In this document: piece by piece, positions 7,685 through 14,644 of the stretch
Numbering within the stretch: position 1 is the stretch's first letter
Layout of the letters: the number at the start of each line of letters is the position of its first letter
Origin: JASFTV01 sp050050615
GTDB taxonomy: Bacteria; Desulfobacterota; DSM-4660; Desulfatiglandales; HGW-15
Assembly: GCA_050050615.1 (NCBI GenBank)
Contig: JASFTV010000026.1
Span: 1-18,540 of the forward strand
DNA: 18,540 nucleotides
Reading direction: 5' to 3'
The notes under the pieces: generated by a model
Database searches by the model: none
What the model was told of the DNA's origin: nothing
Seen by the model: only the letters and a program-made list of their open reading frames with translations
Translations under genes and position numbers: made by a program

Positions 7685-7939
7685 TCAGTGTCTGCCTACC
7701 CTTTCAAAGATCTTTACGAGAAACCACAGGTCAAGGAGCCTGTGCCATTTCAATAAGTACACCCTGCCGTCGTCAGCAAGAATTTTGAAATAGTCATGCT
7801 CGACGCCATACCACCTGTCTATGATCTCTGCTACCTCCCGTTTTTTGTTATCCAGGACAAAATAGAGCGGCCTCTCGTTCGCCTTGTAACCCGAATACGC
7901 AACCACTTCAATCTTTTTTGCGAGCTTCTGTTCCGACAT
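7685..7939 (-). CDS. small conserved hypothetical protein, 84 residues
   Basis: A short cytoplasmic-type protein with the pattern KKIEVVAYSGYKANERPLYF ... IIDRWYGVEHDYFKILADDGRVYLLK. I recall similar small proteins of unknown function in many deltaproteobacteria, sometimes labelled 'cytoplasmic protein'; no domain name can be given with confidence. The frame could begin at a GTG at 7945, but AAGGA at 7948-7952 is 8 bases from the ATG at 7939 and only 2 from the GTG, so the ATG is chosen. It is tail-to-tail with the 352-residue gene and diverges from the CDF transporter. Confidence 0.75.
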   Translation of the reverse strand: MSEQKLAKKIEVVAYSGYKANERPLYFVLDNKKREVAEIIDRWYGVEHDYFKILADDGRVYLLKWHRLLDLWFLVKIFERVGRH

Positions 7940-8143
7940 GGACACGTTCCTTAAACGGCTCTATGAGAACAATCATGGCGCTTTACGCGTGCCTATTTCG
8001 CCACCCTTTGACCCTGCCATTATACGATGGGTGTCCCAGCATTGACAACAGACGACTTCAGTCCGTCCTCTCCGTGTCGGCGTTCTTTCAAGCTCGACAG
8101 AAAATCCGAGTCCAGATGAACCGCCTTGATCATCGGGGAGCGC

Positions 8144-8172
8144 TTGACATGAAAGTGTTTCGCCTTTATTCT
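8144..8172 (+). promoter_or_regulatory. sigma70-type promoter of the CDF transporter gene
   Basis: TTGACA (8144-8149), a 17-base spacer and TATTCT (8167-8172). The expected transcription start near 8179 places the 5' end of the RNA right at the left arm of the inverted repeat at 8181-8272. Confidence 0.6.
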
Positions 8173-8180
8173 AAATGTTT

Positions 8181-8272
8181 AAAAACCGCGAGAGCAACCC
8201 CCCTCCACCCCCACAAAAACAACGCGCCATTCACCCCCGCCCTTCCGGACGGGGCTCTCTGCCGCGGTTTTT
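8181..8272 (+). promoter_or_regulatory. long imperfect hairpin in the CDF leader
   Basis: AAAAACCGCG (8181-8190) pairs perfectly with CGCGGTTTTT (8263-8272). Inside it, AGAGC (8191-8195) pairs with GCTCT (8254-8258) across a 4-base bulge, and CCC pairs with GGG (8251-8253). The apical loop of about 50 bases is C-rich. The structure ends 23 bases before the chosen ATG, so it may govern transcription or translation of the transporter; alternatively it is a dispersed palindrome. Confidence 0.45.
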
Positions 8273-8295
8273 GTAGAGCAAAGCCTAGAGCTGAG

Positions 8296-9192
8296 ATGAA
8301 AAACTCGACAAATACTGCTGAGGATCGCAGCCGCCAGGGCCCTAAGATTACCCTGATCGGAGCTTTGGTCAATCTCTTCCTGATTGTGTTCAAGTTCCTC
8401 GCCGGCATACTCGGGCATAGTCAGGCACTTATTGCTGATGCGGTTCACTCCATCTCTGATCTCTTTACCGACGCCGTGGTGCTGGTTGGCTTGAGAATCA
8501 GCCGAAAGGAGCCTGACGAAGACCACCACTTCGGCCACGCCCGGTATGAAACCCTGGCATCTGCGTTTGTCGGCTCCGCTCTGGGGGGGGTTGCCATTTA
8601 TCTGGGCTTGCAGGCTGTCTTTAACATCTACCACCATACCGAAAAGCACCCCACCCTGCTCGCTGTTGGAGCGGCCGCCCTCGCCATCGCTCTTAAAGAG
8701 GTTCTCTATCGTTACACGGTCCAGGTGGGACGTCGCATCAAAAGTGCCGCCCTTCAAGCCAATGCCTGGCATCACCGCTCCGACGCCCTTTCATCCGTGG
8801 CGGTGCTCCTGGGCGTGGGAGGAGCCCAAATCAACCCGGACTGGCACATTCTGGATGCCTATGCCGCCCTTGTGGTCTCCTTTTTCATTCTCAAGGTGGG
8901 TTTGGATGTCATCAGGACGTCTGCCCGCGAGTTCACGGACGCGGCCCCAGGGTTCGAAGTCCCTCACAGGGTCAGGTCATGTGCCGATACCGTCCCTGGT
9001 GTCATCGGAACCCACGATGTCAGGGTTCGGATGTCCGGAGGCCTCTATCAAATGGAGGTTCACGTGGTCGTGGACGCGAACCTGACCGTGAAGGAGGGCC
9101 ACCGCATCGCAAAGGAGGTGGAAGCCTGCCTTCGCGAAGAGTTCGATGAACTCACCCAGGTGATCATCCACGTAGACCCCTCAACACCGTAA
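8296..9192 (+). CDS. cation diffusion facilitator (CDF) metal transporter
   Basis: CDF proteins are inner-membrane metal/proton antiporters that export Zn, Co, Fe, Mn or Cd. From the ATG at 8296 the product has 298 residues, the normal family size. Six hydrophobic segments are visible, then a soluble C-terminal domain. The two metal-site motifs are HSISD in TM2 (His51, Asp55, inside ADAVHSISDLFTD) and HHRSD in TM5 (His159, Asp163); paired HxxxD motifs are typical of Zn/Cd-type members. The conserved HHFGHARYE loop is at 77-84. The C-terminal part (HDVRVRMSGGLYQMEVHVVVD, VIIHVDP) is the ferredoxin-like CTD. Longer in-frame starts exist but add a non-CDF extension. Metal preference is inferred only. 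Confidence 0.92.
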   Translation: MKNSTNTAEDRSRQGPKITLIGALVNLFLIVFKFLAGILGHSQALIADAVHSISDLFTDAVVLVGLRISRKEPDEDHHFGHARYETLASAFVGSALGGVAIYLGLQAVFNIYHHTEKHPTLLAVGAAALAIALKEVLYRYTVQVGRRIKSAALQANAWHHRSDALSSVAVLLGVGGAQINPDWHILDAYAALVVSFFILKVGLDVIRTSAREFTDAAPGFEVPHRVRSCADTVPGVIGTHDVRVRMSGGLYQMEVHVVVDANLTVKEGHRIAKEVEACLREEFDELTQVIIHVDPSTP

Positions 9193-9583
9193 CCTTCTCA
9201 CGACGATCACCTTACGAGACCTTTGAAAAACTTCTCTCCACGTCATTGCGAGGAGCGAAGCGACGTGGCAATCTCCTTGACCGTGCACGCTATTATGAGA
9301 TTGCTTCACGGAGTTTATCCCCTCGACAGACTCGGGGCAGGCTCTGAGTGTATCGAAGGGTTCGCAATGACCTTCGCCCGTTTTTCAAAGGTCTCCTTAC
9401 ACCGATGAGATGCCTGAACCGCTACGAGTCACGGCTCTTGTATTGCTTCTTTTAGCCAGGTTAGAGAATCGGCTTGAGAATGGAAGAAAAGGTGGCTTGA
9501 GAAAAGGTTGCTTGTCTGACGCAAAGTAGGGCTTTTGAGGACCACTGCTGACCCCAAACAGGCATGGAGGGAAGGGCCGTCAA
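9193..9583. other. intergenic stretch, mostly a MITE-like repeat
   Basis: 391 bases between the CDF gene and a minus-strand gene end. Bases 9211-9400 are the repeat element described separately; 9401-9583 hold nothing I can identify. The short frames here come from the repeat and are not genes. Confidence 0.7.
9211..9400. mobile_element. MITE-like element with 16-bp TIRs and nested palindromes
   Basis: Perfect 16-bp terminal inverted repeats, GAGACCTTTGAAAAAC at 9216-9231 and its complement at 9380-9395, are flanked by direct CTTAC at 9211-9215 and 9396-9400, which looks like a 5-bp target duplication (a 3-bp TTA duplication is also compatible). The 180-bp element codes for nothing. Its body holds a second inverted repeat, GTCATTGCGA (9242-9251) with TCGCAATGAC (9362-9371), and GCAATCTC (9268-9275) with GAGATTGC (9297-9304); this is the widespread palindrome that gives 'CEERSDVAIS' when translated. 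A third palindromic unit of the CCCTCGACA...TCGAAGGG type lies at 9318-9360 inside its right half. A non-autonomous element moved by a transposase elsewhere is the simplest reading; the TIR resembles IS5-group ends from memory only. Confidence 0.75.
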
Positions 9584-9895
9584 TTAAACTTTATTAAAGA
9601 AGTCCTGGAGCTCCTTTATGATGGCCACCCTCGTATCCGGGGCCGTATCCTCCTCAAACATGAATTCCAGAAGAAATATCATCCTATAATCCACAGCGGA
9701 GGTCTTATATTCTTGAAAGGAGGAAACGGCAACATCTTTCAGCTTCCCCGAATCGTCCTTCTTAAATAGCTCTGACCTTCTCAATATGAGATTCAGTGCC
9801 TCCTTCGCATCATCCGCATTCTCCAGCACCATTTCAATCCCATCCAGTTTTTTCACCGCTTTCATGATCTTTTCGCTTTCCACCTTGATCTTCAT
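9584..9895 (-). CDS. small hypothetical protein, 103 residues
   Basis: I do not recognise this protein. It is charged, with predicted helices and no membrane segment: MKIKVESEKIMKAVKKLDGI, then ADDAKEALNLILRRSELFKKDD and a conserved-looking DYRMIFLLEFMFEEDTAPDTR followed by a C-terminal helix. An ATG start with GGGA 5 bases upstream supports translation. The opposite-strand frame across its 5' end is of low complexity and is not credited. It stands alone between the MITE-like element and a plus-strand membrane protein gene. Confidence 0.6.
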   Translation of the reverse strand: MKIKVESEKIMKAVKKLDGIEMVLENADDAKEALNLILRRSELFKKDDSGKLKDVAVSSFQEYKTSAVDYRMIFLLEFMFEEDTAPDTRVAIIKELQDFFNKV

Positions 9896-10101
9896 TTCCC
9901 TACCCCACCGTAATCGTTTGTCTTTATTCCCAACACACGAGCGAACAATCGGCTGTCAGGATCTTTTACCTCTAATCATCTTCGATTCCTGGAAATAATT
10001 CAAGGAATTTGATTTTCGGCACTTTTTCCTGTACCATAGATTTTATCTGTCCATCAGTAATAATTTCAAGCACCTATAAGGTCGGATCGCATAACGTTAA
10101 C

Positions 10102-10713
10102 ATGGATTTCAAAAAGCACCTCGAAAAAGCCTGGCATTCGACGCTCAAGTTCATTGCACCTCTTATCCTGATGACGCTTGTGATGACGGTGGTCAGCGCG
10201 GTTACTCTTGGCATTCTCGGACTGGTTACTCTGGCGGGCTACATCCATTCCATCATCTTGATGCTCAGAGACGGACGAGAGCCAAGAGTCCAAGATCTAT
10301 TTTCCCAGATGAGGTTGTTTTTCCCTTTGCTCGGTTTCGGAATCCTCGTTTTTCTCTTAAGCTTGATCGGATTCTTGCTCTTTTATTTGCCCGGTATCGC
10401 CGTTATCTTCGTGGTATCTTTCACTTGCCTTTACATCCTGCCCCTCATGACAGACAAGGGGCTGGGGCTGATCGAATCCGTCAGAGAGAGCTATTCCTTG
10501 GCCGCACGGGGAAACCTCGTAGATCAGTTGGTGGTGGTCATCATATTTTGGGGTATCTCAGCCATCGGGAGCTCTGTTTTTATCGGATGGCTGTTTACAC
10601 AGCCACTGGCCACGGTTTTCCTTGTTTCGGTCTATGAGGAAAAGCTGCAACAGTCACAGCGGTATCCCTTCACCTTTGACCGGGAAAGACCACCGTTCTC
10701 GAAAAACCTATGA
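10102..10713 (+). CDS. multi-pass membrane protein of unknown function
   Basis: From the ATG at 10102 the product has 203 residues and is mostly hydrophobic, with about five to six membrane segments (roughly 16-38, 40-55, 73-93, 96-116, 140-165 and 167-178). A loop after the fourth segment reads DKGLGLIESVRESYSLA; such a 'x-x-eSv-x-S' stretch between membrane helices is common in DUF4013-like or glycerophosphodiesterase-membrane-domain-like proteins, but I cannot place it firmly. The frame is open to 10009, yet those extra residues look non-coding, so the internal ATG beginning MDFKKHLEKAWHSTLKF is preferred. The Shine-Dalgarno is weak. The LysM membrane protein follows 85 bases later and may be co-transcribed. 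Confidence 0.78.
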   Translation: MDFKKHLEKAWHSTLKFIAPLILMTLVMTVVSAVTLGILGLVTLAGYIHSIILMLRDGREPRVQDLFSQMRLFFPLLGFGILVFLLSLIGFLLFYLPGIAVIFVVSFTCLYILPLMTDKGLGLIESVRESYSLAARGNLVDQLVVVIIFWGISAIGSSVFIGWLFTQPLATVFLVSVYEEKLQQSQRYPFTFDRERPPFSKNL

Positions 10714-10798
10714 TTGCTGAAGGGTGGGGACTTCAATAACAATACATGTCAGAGGGGTTGAAGGGGATTAGGAAAACCAAGCTTCCCGAGTGGTTTAG

Positions 10799-11347
10799 AT
10801 GATGGTTTTGAAGGATTCAGACATAGACAAAAATATGGACACTGAGGAGATTGTACTGCCTCACAGAAAAGATAGGGTGTCTGTTGTTCTGATAGGGATC
10901 GGGTTGTTGCTTCTAGTTTCTCTTTTTTTTAAGTTTATCCTCACATCCCAGAATGCTGTAGACGAATCCGAGATTAGATCCCTGGAGGCGAGAATCAGAC
11001 AACTGGAAACGAAACTCGCCAAGCTCGAAATGATAGAGGCAAAGCTCACAGAAATAGAGAAAAAAGGTGACAAACACGCCAGCACCTTGATGCAAAGGGT
11101 GAACCAACTCGAAGAATCGATCTGTTCGATAACAGCAGCGATGCCCGAAGGCCGGGGCATCTCCGAAACAAAGCCAGCTGAGGCCGAGCCCATTTTCCAC
11201 AAGGTCTGTCCTGGAGAGACGCTCTACTATATCAGCCGGCGTTATGGCCTGCCCGTGGAGGAGCTGCTGAGACTTAACAATCTCGATTCAAAAACGGTCA
11301 TTCATCCCGGACAGAGACTCAAGGTCCGGAAAGTGAATGAACCCTGA
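10799..11347 (+). CDS. membrane-anchored coiled-coil protein with C-terminal LysM domain
   Basis: LysM domains bind N-acetylglucosamine polymers such as peptidoglycan. The 182-residue protein has a short charged cytoplasmic N-terminus, one membrane segment at about 28-48, a coiled coil at about 56-112 with heptad-like leucines (LEARIRQLETKLAKLEMIEAK broken by Glu/Lys), a short linker, and a LysM domain at about 133-178 (HKVCPGETLYYISRRYGLPV, LNNLDSKTVIHPGQRLKV). It probably spans the inner membrane with the LysM domain in the periplasm touching the wall. Two ATGs lie in tandem at 10799 and 10802, and a third at 10832 is possible; the Shine-Dalgarno is weak. No enzyme domain is present, so a structural or tethering role is inferred. 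Confidence 0.85.
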   Translation: MMVLKDSDIDKNMDTEEIVLPHRKDRVSVVLIGIGLLLLVSLFFKFILTSQNAVDESEIRSLEARIRQLETKLAKLEMIEAKLTEIEKKGDKHASTLMQRVNQLEESICSITAAMPEGRGISETKPAEAEPIFHKVCPGETLYYISRRYGLPVEELLRLNNLDSKTVIHPGQRLKVRKVNEP

Positions 11348-11439
11348 CACAGAAAAGAATTCACGCCCTTGGGCTATGGATCCTTCAGGCTTGACCGATC
11401 TACGGAGGAATTGGCGGGAGGATTTCAGGTGTCAGGGTT
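11340..11439. repeat. 11-bp inverted repeat pair after the LysM gene
   Basis: AACCCTGACAC at 11340-11350 (spanning the LysM stop codon) is the exact inverse complement of GTGTCAGGGTT at 11429-11439, with 78 bases between. There is no T tract after the right arm, so it is a poor terminator; it may be chance or the edge of a lost element. Confidence 0.4.
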
Positions 11440-11576
11440 TCTGAGATAAGAGAAAATCGTTTATTAAACCAACAAGATATGGTAAATTTTAAGATTTGGG
11501 GGTTTGTAGCATTTTAGCCTTATGAAACAGCGCGGTGATCGTATTGGCCATAGGGAGACTTTGATTGGGGGATCAC

Positions 11577-12494
11577 GTGACCGAAAAAGAGCACATAAGA
11601 CGTTCATTGAAAGAGGCGGAACTCTATCAAAGCCAGGGCCTCTTGCAAGAATCCAGAGAAAAATACCTGGATCTTCTCAAATTCATAGGAGAGAGCCAAC
11701 GCTTCTCAAACCACCAAAAGCTCATCGATGCGATCAAGGGCAAGGTCGAGGTTGTGGAGAAATCTCTTTCAGAGGTCGAGGAAGGACCAAAAACACTTGA
11801 GCTCTCTCACAACATTCAAGAGCTGATTAAGAACTTGTTCACCTTTTCCGAAACCAAAGAGGCCGCCGCCATGGAGGGGGCTGTGGCTCTGGCCAAGTTT
11901 GGTCAGTATGAGCGGGCCTTGACAGAGTTTCACAAACTCCTGGATGAGAGGATTATGCCCGTTGTCACGGCCAAGAACATCATCAGATGTTATTTTTCCC
12001 TGAATACCCCGGATGCCGCGCTCACCCAGTTCAAAAAATGGCTGTCGCTAGACCTGCTCTCTAACGAGGAACTGAATTACGTGCGAGCCTTTCTCAAGGG
12101 CGCCCTGGAAAAGCAGGGTATCGAGGCCGAAATACCGGCGGTTGCTGAAACGGCCCAAGTGGCGGTCAGGCCCAAGACCAAGAAAAAGAAAGAGCAAGAA
12201 GTTCTTCTAGACATATCCGGAATTTCTATCCGATTTGACGTGGGCCCCTTGCAGGGTCAGACCATGGACTTCGACGTCGACTTCCAATCGTCCAACACCA
12301 TCAGTATCGTCATTTCGGTGAACCAGAAGGAATTGGCACAGAGCCTTATGCCCGGAACCCGCCTGTCGGAGATGCAGTGCTATTCACCGATAACCGTATT
12401 CAGAAGCAACGGTGTCGTCTCTGGCAAGGCGGCTATAAAGCAGGGGCCAAGAAAAGGGGATTATATGGTGGATATCACTATTGAAGGGGATTAG
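11577..12494 (+). CDS. TPR-like protein, possible PilZ-like C-terminal domain
   Basis: Not firmly recognised. From GTG at 11577 the product has 305 residues. Residues about 5-180 are helical with two TPR-like pairs (EGAVALAKFGQYERALTEFH and the stretch VTAKNIIRCYFSLNTPDAAL), followed by a Lys-rich linker KTKKKKEQ and a beta-rich C-terminal domain of about 95 residues containing LLDISGISIRF and LQGQTMDF. That fragment faintly resembles the DxSxxG strand of PilZ domains, but the RxxxR motif is missing, so c-di-GMP binding is doubtful. The GTG has GGGGGA six bases upstream; an in-frame TTG at 11565 would overlap that ribosome site, so GTG is preferred. It is the first gene of the operon with the MglA-type GTPase (103-base gap), so a role as effector or scaffold for that switch is inferred. 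Confidence 0.78.
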   Translation: MTEKEHIRRSLKEAELYQSQGLLQESREKYLDLLKFIGESQRFSNHQKLIDAIKGKVEVVEKSLSEVEEGPKTLELSHNIQELIKNLFTFSETKEAAAMEGAVALAKFGQYERALTEFHKLLDERIMPVVTAKNIIRCYFSLNTPDAALTQFKKWLSLDLLSNEELNYVRAFLKGALEKQGIEAEIPAVAETAQVAVRPKTKKKKEQEVLLDISGISIRFDVGPLQGQTMDFDVDFQSSNTISIVISVNQKELAQSLMPGTRLSEMQCYSPITVFRSNGVVSGKAAIKQGPRKGDYMVDITIEGD

Positions 12495-12597
12495 CGAAAA
12501 GAAAAAAGGGGCATCCTACAGCGATTATGGGTTGAATAACGACGTGGGCGGATAAAGGCAATCCCCCTGTTTTTGTGGAGGGTATTCATTAGGCTCT

Positions 12598-13212
12598 ATG
12601 GCAATCTTCAATGCAAAAGATAGGATTATTGAGTGCAAACTTGTTTATTATGGTCCGGGGCGAGGCGGAAAGACCACCAATCTGGAGTACATTTTCAAGG
12701 CATTCAACAAACACGCAGCGGCAGAGATGGTTTCCATTAACACCCAAGGAGACCGGACTCTCTTCTTTGATTTTCTGCCTATTGGGTTGGGAAAGATCAG
12801 AGGTTGCGACGTCAAGATTCAGCTTTACACCGTACCTGGACAGCCAAAATATCGGTCGACCAGGAAGATGGTTCTCAAGGGGGTGGACGGCGTGGTCTTT
12901 GTGGCCGATTCCCTTGAGATTCAAAGAAAACCGAATGTTGAATCTTTGAAAGACCTGGCGGAAAACCTTGCAGAAGAGCACAAGAACATATTCAAGATTC
13001 CGCTGATTCTGCAGTACAACAAGCGAGATCTTGCCGAAAAGGGGATCCCTCTTATGAGTCCAGAGCTCATGGACCGCGAGTTGAACAGCAAGCTCAAAGT
13101 TCCCTCTCATTTGGCCAGCGCCTTAAAGGGAAACGGCGTGGGATCAACCTTAAAGGAGGCCCTGCTTCTGACGCTGCGTCATCTCCAGCGCGAATTACAT
13201 TGGACCGAATAA
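12598..13212 (+). CDS. mglA: MglA-type small Ras-like GTPase
   Basis: MglA GTPases are polarity and motility switches; in Myxococcus MglA with its GAP MglB sets the leading cell pole. The 204-residue product has the P-loop GPGRGGKTTN (residues 19-28), the MglA-specific switch GDRTLFFDFLP (51-61), the TVPGQPKY version of the G3 motif (78-85, where Ras has DxxGQ), and the NKRD base-recognition motif (141-144). These are the hallmarks of the bacterial MglA group and not of Era/Obg GTPases. The nearest strong GGAGG lies about 15 bases before the ATG, longer than usual. The gene is followed 9 bases later by the DUF4388/cNMP protein, so the two are surely co-transcribed. No roadblock-domain MglB is present in the window. 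Confidence 0.93.
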   Translation: MAIFNAKDRIIECKLVYYGPGRGGKTTNLEYIFKAFNKHAAAEMVSINTQGDRTLFFDFLPIGLGKIRGCDVKIQLYTVPGQPKYRSTRKMVLKGVDGVVFVADSLEIQRKPNVESLKDLAENLAEEHKNIFKIPLILQYNKRDLAEKGIPLMSPELMDRELNSKLKVPSHLASALKGNGVGSTLKEALLLTLRHLQRELHWTE

Positions 13213-13221
13213 GGGTTTACC

Positions 13222-14403
13222 ATGAGCGGTAAAGTGGTACTTTCAGGAGATTTGAGTTTCAATAACCTGGCGGAGGTATTCCAGATCCTTGGTGGAAACA
13301 AAAGTACCGGGGTCTTACGCATCACCAGCCAGTATGCGCCGAATCCGGGCGTCGTTTATTTCGTGAAGGGAGACCCGATCAATGCTACGGACGGTTCCTT
13401 GCGCGGGCTAGATGCCGTCTACGCCCTTTTCGGGTGGACTCAAGGGACATTCGAGTTCGTGGAAGAAAAAGTGCCGGTAGAACGCGCTATCAAAAAGAAC
13501 AGGATGGAAGTGGTACTCGATGCCATGAGAATGCTCGATGACGGCGTGATCGAGAAGGTCGGGCCGGCCAGTTTTGATGAGGTCTCCCTGGCTGAACAGG
13601 ATGTATTCGAATCTGAGGGAAAGGGTGCTTTACCGATCCTGAAGGGCCCCCAGATTGATTTCCTCTATGTGATTGAGGAAGAGGACTTCTCTGACAGCCG
13701 GAGGATTGTCACAGAGGGCAGTCATGGCAAATGGATTTGGGTCATATTGGACGGCTCGGTAAAGATAATCAAAGAGACCGCTAAGGGCCCTTTGACCGTC
13801 GCCCAGATTGGTGAAGGGTGCTACATAGGGACTTTCGCATCCTTTATGTTTCAAGAATATGCTCGGAGCGCCAGCGTGATTGCCGTAGGTGACGTCCGGC
13901 TGGGCCTGTTGGACACTCAACAGCTTTCTGTCGAATTTAGATCTCTATCGCGCGAATTCAGAAGTATCCTCATGAGCATGGATGCCAGGTTGAGGAGGAT
14001 CACCGACAGAGTCGCTGAACTGGCGGTGAAAAAAGAGGCGATGACCGGATTGGCTAAGGGCAAGGAGGTTATCCTAAAAAAGGGTTCTACCAAAGAAGGG
14101 GTTTACATCATTTCTGAGGGAGAGGCCTGCATCGTGGGGCAAACCGAAAAGGGCCCGTTGCACCTGTTGACGCTGGCAGAAGAAGATTTCTTCGGCAATA
14201 TACCGTTCCTGGATTCTGGCCAAGAACCTCAGTATGCTGCTGTTATGGCATCTAAGGAGCTAAAGGTCAGCAAGCTGGATACGGAAAGCCTCCGAATGGA
14301 GTACGATCAACTTCAAGGGACACTGAAGAGCATGATTCTTAACGTTAGTTCTTGTATCTCCTTTACGACCAGATTGGCATACAATCTTTATCAGGGAAAA
14401 TAG
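13222..14403 (+). CDS. DUF4388 protein with two cyclic-nucleotide-binding-like domains
   Basis: The 393 residues begin with a DUF4388 (PatA N-terminal-like) domain at about 4-105 (LSGDLSFNNLAEVFQILGGN, GVVYFVKGDPINA, LDAVYALFGWTQGTFEF), found in many deltaproteobacterial signalling proteins. Two Crp-like beta-roll folds follow, at about 135-255 and 265-385. The first keeps a partial phosphate-binding cassette (GEGCYIGTF ... YARSASV, with an Arg). In the second (EDFFGNIPFLDSGQEPQYAAV) the usual Glu and Arg are gone, so it probably does not bind a cyclic nucleotide. No DNA-binding helix-turn-helix follows, unlike Crp. The start has AAGGG six bases upstream. Its 9-base spacing from mglA suggests that it regulates or reads out the GTPase; that is inference. 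Confidence 0.88.
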   Translation: MSGKVVLSGDLSFNNLAEVFQILGGNKSTGVLRITSQYAPNPGVVYFVKGDPINATDGSLRGLDAVYALFGWTQGTFEFVEEKVPVERAIKKNRMEVVLDAMRMLDDGVIEKVGPASFDEVSLAEQDVFESEGKGALPILKGPQIDFLYVIEEEDFSDSRRIVTEGSHGKWIWVILDGSVKIIKETAKGPLTVAQIGEGCYIGTFASFMFQEYARSASVIAVGDVRLGLLDTQQLSVEFRSLSREFRSILMSMDARLRRITDRVAELAVKKEAMTGLAKGKEVILKKGSTKEGVYIISEGEACIVGQTEKGPLHLLTLAEEDFFGNIPFLDSGQEPQYAAVMASKELKVSKLDTESLRMEYDQLQGTLKSMILNVSSCISFTTRLAYNLYQGK

Positions 14404-14644
14404 TCGGCCAGAACAGCCGTCACTACATTGGAAACTGAGGTTTCAGGAGTTTCCTGGCGGGCCCTTCTTTCGTCTTGGATTTCCAAGGTTGGCCTCTCTC
14501 GCAGATATGACCGTTGGTTTGCCTGAAGGGCCGGTCCTCAAAAAGGGCGTGTCGGGGCTGAAACCAACAGGTTTGTATGTGCTATCGAAGAGCTCATAGC
14601 GTTGGCTGGCGGAGGTTTGGGATTCTCGGGATTTCAATTCGGCT

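Larger units (their letters stand above)
7940..8295. other. intergenic stretch holding the CDF promoter and leader
   Basis: Although a plus-strand frame in phase with the CDF gene stays open here, its translation does not resemble any protein, it overlaps the 5' end of the minus-strand gene, and it would add 126 residues that CDF proteins lack. The stretch instead holds a promoter (8144-8172) and a large inverted repeat (8181-8272). Confidence 0.65.

Noticed and set aside
7918..8295. In-frame N-terminal extension of the CDF transporter
   Set aside because: It overlaps the 5' end of the minus-strand gene, reads unlike any CDF protein, and covers a promoter and hairpin; the ATG at 8296 gives the normal family length.
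9223..9408. Plus-strand frame containing RHCEERSDVAIS
   Set aside because: This peptide is the well-known translation of a non-coding palindromic repeat; here it lies inside the MITE-like element.
9786..9998. Plus-strand frame antisense to the 103-residue gene
   Set aside because: Ser/Phe-rich low-complexity translation typical of the complement of a charged helical protein.
10009..10101. N-terminal extension of the membrane protein
   Set aside because: The extra 31 residues are not protein-like and precede an ATG that begins a sensible amphipathic N-terminus.
14443..14637. 64-codon minus-strand frame after the DUF4388 gene
   Set aside because: TTG start, Pro/Gly/Ser-rich composition and no motif; more likely an intergenic or repeat-derived frame.
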